From the NCBI GenBank assembly GCA_009760855.2, contig WPIO01000060.1, positions 441,001 to 505,000 on the forward strand: a stretch of DNA of 64,000 bases, written 5' to 3'. Under the pieces are notes generated by a model. It did not search any database and was not told the origin of the DNA. It saw only the letters and a list, made by a program, of their open reading frames with translations. The translations under genes and the position numbers were made by a program. This document shows, one piece after another, positions 58,311 to 64,000 of this stretch (its first letter is position 1; the number at the start of each line of letters is the position of its first letter). Source of the stretch: Cristatella mucedo. Taxonomy: Eukaryota; Bryozoa; Phylactolaemata; Cristatellidae.

Positions 58311-59712
58311 CCCTGACTGTGGCTAGAATACCTCAGAAAGATGAGTGCAAGTCATTGGGGGTTAGGTTTAAGTGGTAGGTGGGCTGCAGCTCAAACGGTC
58401 AGTGGCCACAATAGTAGGGTCGATAGCATAGCGGCTGAACTCAATGGCGTTGATGCCTAGCTCGGGCTCAGGCATGACGCATTAAAACATAGCCTTATTT
58501 GGTTTCACCTTCTGAGGCCATAAAGGTCTTCATCATCCCGTCCACAATATGCTGTGATAAGATAAGGGGCATCAAGTAGCACTCACTACACACTATAAAT
58601 AAATCTGGCACTCAGGGGCTGCAGCATTTTTTTAATTAGGCAGGTGTGACATTCGTCCATGAGATGACTGTTCACAAGGCAACTGCAGATGTCAAAAGGC
58701 GTGCGTGTGTGCACTGCTGACAGCAACCCTCTGCCATCGGTGTTCCACTCCTCCCGAGAAGAAACTCTGCCCCCTTTCCGTGAAGATGCACGACCATATG
58801 ACGATAGATTTTTTTAGCCACTCCTATTAAAAACTAAAAGCACCCAGGCCCACAAATTAACAGACACAATGACAAAGCTAGGGATGGTGGTGCGTGTAAA
58901 TAGCTACAGCTAATAAGAATTTTTAAGTTAAGCTAGCTTTGCAAGGTAGAGCTTGTGCCTTGCAGAAGCAGCGTGAAAGGCAGATGGTGAACGTTACGAT
59001 GGTGAAAGGCAGATGGTGAACGTTACGATGGTTGCCAACTGACGCGAAACCCTGACATATCGAAAGTACAGTCGAATCAGATTAAAAATGTTATGGGGGA
59101 GGGAGACACTAAGAGTGGTCATTCAAGCCTGGGTAAACTACCACCGACGCCCACGAATTCCTCAAGCCTATTGGCTCATAGCTCATCGGGTTTGCAGATC
59201 TCCCGAGGACTTCAGATCGTCATTGGACAAGGTCTGTAGTAGTCAATAAGAGCCGGCGGTCGTGGTGGCAATGCATGGCTGCTGTCGACCCCAGCAGCTG
59301 AGGCAAACACTAATTTAGCACGGCTCCAGGCCAAGAACTGACTTAGCTGGAGGCTAAAGCAGTCAGCCGAAAGCACAATAACCACCAAGAGCAGAATCAC
59401 ATATGAGTGCAATGTGAAAGGGCATGAGGTTGGCGGTGGCAATAGCAGGCAGCAGCAGCAGCTAAGAAGTATCCTTAGTAGCCATACACAACAAACCCAG
59501 CACAACAAGCCATTCAGGAAGCTCAGGCAGTATCAGGTGCAGCATGGTTGAACATTCATTACAATAGCCACGCATTATGATAACGGGATTACTGGTTTAA
59601 AGACACCGGCTCTGCACAGTGTCACAGACTCAGAGCAGCACATAGGCACAGATGTAGCTATAGGTGTGGCAGCAACAGAGCTAAGATCGTGAGCTAGTCA
59701 ATGTGAGCTGAG
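58311..59712. other. Unassigned sequence, presumably upstream OTUD5 intron
   Basis: Apart from the tandem duplication at 58973-59030 I see no exon or repeat. An OTUD5 N-terminal exon was sought on the minus strand and not found. Confidence 0.45.
58973..59030. repeat. Exact two-copy tandem duplication, 29-base unit
   Basis: GTGAAAGGCAGATGGTGAAC and nine more bases are repeated exactly. Confidence 0.95.
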
Positions 59713-62203
59713 CTAGTCAATGTGAGCCGACACTACAGCACGATGGATGTCCTCCCCACTGACCTTGTGGTGGGCCCACTGACTCTCTCAGATCATTGTT
59801 CGGTCTCGTTTACTGTTCCTGCTCCCTCGTACGTACAGGGTAATGTCGAACAAGTCGAGCAACGTAACTTACAAAGCATTGACATAGACAAGTTTTTGAA
59901 ATCTGTTTGTGGTGCAGGTCTTCTTGATCTGCATTCAGACTCGACTGGCAGCCTCGATACCCTCACTGATGCAGTGAACATGACACTCAGGAGTGCTCTT
60001 GACAAGCATGCTCCCGCTCATTCTATCCATGTATAAAGTCGTGGAGATTCCTTTCAATTTACAAAAAAACTCTTAAAGATGCGCCGGATTAAGCGCAGGC
60101 TTGAACGTCGTTTCAAGAAATCGGGGTCTGATACAGATATAGTCAATTTCAAAGATTTCCTTCGAGTTTACAGCCGGAAGCTTAAAAAAGCCAGGGCTTT
60201 TTTTCACCCGAAAGCTGAATTCCTGCCAGTCGGACCCTAAACAGATTTGTAAGACAGTAAACCATTTACTGGCCAAAGTTGAGAGGTCTGACTCCCCAGT
60301 TATTAAGGGCTCAGCCGTAAAATTTTCAGCCTTCTTTACTGAAAATATTATGCACATTCGTGCCTCCATAAAGCCACCTCCGACTAAAACAATTGTGGTA
60401 TCACAACCTGTGACCATCCTTTAAAGATTTTCCGAGGTTTCTGCATGCGATGTGGCTACCTTTATAAGGTCTAGCAAATGGAGCTCATCTCCAGAAGACT
60501 CTATACCACCATCTCTGTGGTCTTCACTTGCAGACCAACTTAGCCCTGCCATAACCGTGATTTGTATTGCTTCTTTGGTAAAAGGTGCCGTCCCCAAGCT
60601 CTTCTAATCGGCAATCGTTAGACCCATTCTTAAAAAGCCTGGATTAGATACAGAGGTCCTTGCAAACTATCGCCAAGTTTCCCTTCTTCCGTTCTTGTCA
60701 AAGATTCTTGAAAATATTGTTGCTAAGCAGCTGGTTGAACATATTGCAAAGAATATAATGTCAGAAACATTTCAACCAGGGTTCAAGAGGCAGCACTCCA
60801 CTGAAACTGCTCTTCTCCGTGTTAACAATAACATTCTACGTGGCAACGATGACGGGAATGTCCCTGCCCTAGCTCTGCTAGATCTGTCTGCTGCCTTCGA
60901 CACCATTGATCACGAAGTTCTGCTTGAACGATTGAGAACAACGATCGGTCTGGCAGACGAAGCACTGGCACGGTTTAAATAGTACTTGTCTGATCGTGTT
61001 TAATCCGTGTCGTGTGGATGTCATGTCTCACAGACGAGACGGGTCACCTGGAGTCCCTCAAGGGTCTGTACTCGGTCCCTTGCTGTTCTCCATTTATACT
61101 CAACCTCTGGGAAAAGTGATTAAGGCCCATGGAATAGGATATCACTTCTATGCTGACGATACTCAGCTGTATTGATCATTCAAACCGTCGGAATCTGCTG
61201 CAGCAACTGAGAAACTGAGTGCTTGCCTTGCCGACATTCGATCCTGGATGTCAGAAAACTTCTTGAAACTAAATGACGATAAAACCGAAGTGCTGCTCAT
61301 AGGACACCATAAGCATGTGGCTGGATTAAAAGGTTCTGCTCTCCTAATAGGCGATGCTGTTGTGCGACCATCACTACGTGCTCGAAATGTAGGTGTCGTT
61401 TTCGACAGCAGCCTAAATTTTAAAAGCTTCATTCATAAGACTGCCTCTACAGCTAGCTATGACGTCCAATCCCTATCCAAGATTAGGAGCTGTCTTCCAC
61501 AGTGGCTTGCAAACAATTTAACTAGCTCCTTAGTTCTGTCTCGGCTTGATTATTGTAATTCTCTTTTGGCTGGGCTACCAAAGAAAGCAACTAGGCCACT
61601 GCAGCTGACTATGAATATGGCTGCAAGACTAGTCTTCAAATCCCAGAGGTTTGACCACGTGTCTCCTTTGCTAAAAGAGCTAGGATGGATGCTGGTTGAT
61701 CAACGGATACAGAGCAAAGTTCTTACGCTGACCCACAAGGCCCGCCACGGCTTGGCTCCTTCGCACCTAGCTGAACTGCTGCACCAGTTTCAGCCTGTTC
61801 GCGCCCTCAGGTCCTGTGTGGACAATAAATTGGCTGTTCCATTCCTCTGCTTAAAGATTGTTGGTGACTGAAGCTTTATCTCCGCAGGTCCTAGGCTGTG
61901 GAACTCGCTTCCACAATTCTTACGAACGACAACTACTCTCTTGCTGCCGACTATGGCTCATCCTTTTCAGGGGTCCTGAGCTGCTACTTCCATGCTACTC
62001 ACTACCTCAACTGCTCTCCTGACTCTGCTATGCTGCCCACTTTCTCTTTGTTGCATGAGACGAAGTCTGTTGACTACCGAATGGGTACCGAAAGCCGCTT
62101 AGGCTGCGAGTGAACTACAGAAAACTCTCCTGTGTAACACCCACATAACCATTATGACTTTGAGGAGTTACACAGACGGAGATACACTACGTTACATTAC
62201 GAC
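59713..62203 (+). mobile_element. L2-B non-LTR retrotransposon, longest copy, 5'-truncated and decayed
   Basis: Starts in the endonuclease domain (TDLVVGPLTLSDHCSVSF, whose SDH is the endonuclease catalytic motif). It continues through the linker and [65 protein letters not shown], then LDYCNSLLAGLPKKATRPLQ, MAARLVFKSQRFDHVSPLLK and HLAELLHQFQPVRALRS. It ends GAGTTACACAGACGGAGATA plus ACATTACG-type repeats. Stops at about 60034, 60420, 60981 and 61173 and frame changes inactivate it. It is related to L2-A in domain order, but the 3' ends are unrelated. Confidence 0.92.
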
Positions 62204-63749
62204 CAAGACAATCGGAGCACGCACTATAATTTAAAGATGGTGCTCCTTCATATTGCATCATACGGGTCCCACAAACCCTTCAGATTTGCTGTTACCATGA
62301 CAGTCTTAGTTATTTTAGGGCCGATACAACCGTGCCAACTGTTCCAAATGCACAAGGGCAAAGCAGTTGAGATTTAGATATAGGTTGCCACAACAGGTGG
62401 CCCTGCAAAGTGCAGAAGCAAAAATGATGCCAATGAACTTTAGTGATAAGCATCAGTCATCAACCTAAACCGACCTGATTGGAGGCATTGGCCGAAGCCA
62501 TGCCCTGATCATTCCTTGTCCAGGTCAGGATGAAAGTGGATTAACACACCATTGCAATGGCAGACACTGCATTATTTTAGCATAACAAGACCTACTACTG
62601 ATGGTATCGTGTCATCACAGTGAATCCTCGTAAATACCATGAACAATGGGCCACCTCAATATTCCTAAAGCTTGCCAGGACGCCAGGAGCTCGGTTGAGT
62701 AGGAGTCCTGGCTAAGCACTTTCCAAGAATAGATCGTTCGGAAGCTCAGGCAAGATTGTGCTTGGGTAGGGTCGAATTGTTATGACGACTAAAAACAGTA
62801 TTAATGTCACCCAGGACACTTCAGAAGACTTAAAGGGAAAGTGCAACCCGCATAGAAGTGACTAACGAAACCAGGCATTTGACAGTCGCTCATCAATCAG
62901 AGCTGGTAAGGTGGATACAGACCGAGGCTTTCTTCTCCCTCAAGACCCGATCACTTCAGCCGACACAAAAACTGATAAAACAGCCCAGCAATGCAATTGA
63001 GACACGCAGCTTGAAACCAGTCCTCACGAGATTAGTTATGCTCCCCTTCTTTTCATTTTTTAGTGAGTAACTCTTGAGGTTTGAGCACCCGGTGAAGTTG
63101 GTGGTACATTCTGAAAATAGGAGTGCCATTTAAAAAAAAGTGACGCTATCTGGTAGGCTTTGGGCAGGCGCAGGCACATATGAGGCCTGATTCTTGGGCA
63201 CTGACTAGAGCAACCTTGGTAATGCAGCAAACCAGAACATAGAAATGGGGCAGGGTAGCAGAGTTGAGGATAATATGGAGGCAAAGAATCTGCTGCTTTA
63301 TATGTAACGTCTTCAGAAAGCTTGCCAAAGTGATAGAACAAGAGAGACGGAAAGGTTGGGTAGAAGCTAATTCTTTCATCCCTTCTTCTCAATCGACCTC
63401 TTACACAAAAACACAACTACATCGGAACCCTTGATTGGCACTTCTCGAGCTCCCAGCAGCTGCAAATGAAAATACCCAGAGAAATGAGTACCATGGGGAA
63501 TTGTCTTGGTCATGACTGTAAACCATATTTATACCTCCAACCCACAAGGTCCAGGCAAATCAATGCAACAGCTAAACAAAGCCTATAGGTTTAGCCTTAC
63601 AGGAGCCTGCTTCACTGGCTGACCTGACATTATCGACTGCCAGCCCCGCATAATAGCCTTCCGAGAACCATGCGCAAACGATCCTAACGCCGAACCCTGT
63701 GCAGCCTGCATGAGCATGAGGATCCACACACGCACGAAGAGGGGTCAGT
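62204..63749. other. Unassigned sequence
   Basis: No exon, repeat family or conserved peptide recognised on either strand. The minus-strand open frames around 63060-63416 overlap one another without a recognisable domain. Confidence 0.45.
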
Positions 63750-63790
63750 GTGCACACGCACGCGCACGCACGCGCGCACGCGCACGCACG

Positions 63791-63825
<35 letters not shown>
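63750..63825. repeat. (CACG)n/(CA)n microsatellite
   Basis: CACG/CGCG units run into about 15 CA units. Confidence 0.96.
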
Positions 63826-63827
<2 letters not shown>

Positions 63828-63963
63828 TAAGCAGAGGACGAGTCTGGACATCGTGCTAGCCAGGGCTTCCATAAACTTCACCGACACTGCTAACCCACCT
63901 AACAGCCGTCTGTACACAGGCAAATGTACGATGACCAGTGAAGGGGAGAGCCGTAGTCACTGA

Positions 63964-64000
63964 GAAGGCTTTGCTTCTCTAATAGGTGCCACTGTTGTGC
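63964..64000 (+). repeat. Start of another L2-B fragment at the window edge
   Basis: AAGGCTTTGCTTCTCTAATA followed by GGTGCCACTGTTGTGC matches the L2-B ORF near 61330-61365. It continues beyond the window. Confidence 0.7.

Overview
This window is animal (metazoan) nuclear DNA. It holds spliced genes with kilobase introns and GT-AG junctions, AATAAA poly(A) signals, long dinucleotide microsatellites, and dense fragments of CR1/L2-type non-LTR retrotransposons and tRNA-derived SINEs. Nothing bacterial, organellar or CRISPR-like is present. The three genes are recognisable but clearly diverged from vertebrate versions, which suggests an invertebrate. I cannot fix the phylum from this sequence alone.

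Layout. (1) About 1.4-22.7 kb, + strand: the 3' five exons of a SUV39H/Su(var)3-9 histone H3K9 methyltransferase. They encode half of a chromodomain, a low-complexity linker, pre-SET, SET and post-SET, 538 residues in all. The 5' exon(s) lie upstream of the window or were not found. Its 6.8 kb and 11.8 kb introns are filled with repeats. (2) 22.7-36.1 kb: 3' UTR, then intergenic DNA that is mostly retroelement debris. (3) 36.1-46.1 kb, + strand: a GC/CpG-rich promoter-like region and a complete four-exon RAB7 gene (206 residues), the late-endosome/lysosome small GTPase. (4) 46.6-55.4 kb, - strand: nine consecutive exons of an OTUD5 (DUBA) deubiquitinase, 463 residues from the OTU domain to the C-terminal ubiquitin-interacting motif and stop. 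Its N-terminal exons were not found. RAB7 and OTUD5 are convergent, and candidate poly(A) signals for the two strands lie within 18 bp of each other. (5) 55.4-64 kb: repeat-rich sequence, presumably upstream intron of OTUD5, including the longest L2-B copy.

Repeats. Two LINE families dominate. L2-A ends in an AGTTCTCTGAGGGCGCTTTATCAAGTG-like tail followed by (ATT)n; a string of that tail is quoted in pieces only. L2-B ends in an ACATT-type repeat. Two tRNA-headed SINE families occur. SINE-A has its own tail, and SINE-B carries a 3' end resembling that of L2-A. There is also a short LTR element without visible pol and with an initiator-Met-tRNA-type primer site, an old DDE/unknown repeat-associated ORF remnant at 6-7 kb, and two inverted repeats that enclose dinucleotide microsatellites.

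The three genes act in different processes: heterochromatin marking, endolysosomal traffic and deubiquitination. I see no functional linkage between them beyond position. I did not find a new multi-gene system. The most unusual items are the SINE-B/L2-A tail sharing, the microsatellite-loop inverted repeats, the non-autonomous LTR element, an unassigned antisense ORF at 16 kb, and the overlapping 3' ends of RAB7 and OTUD5.
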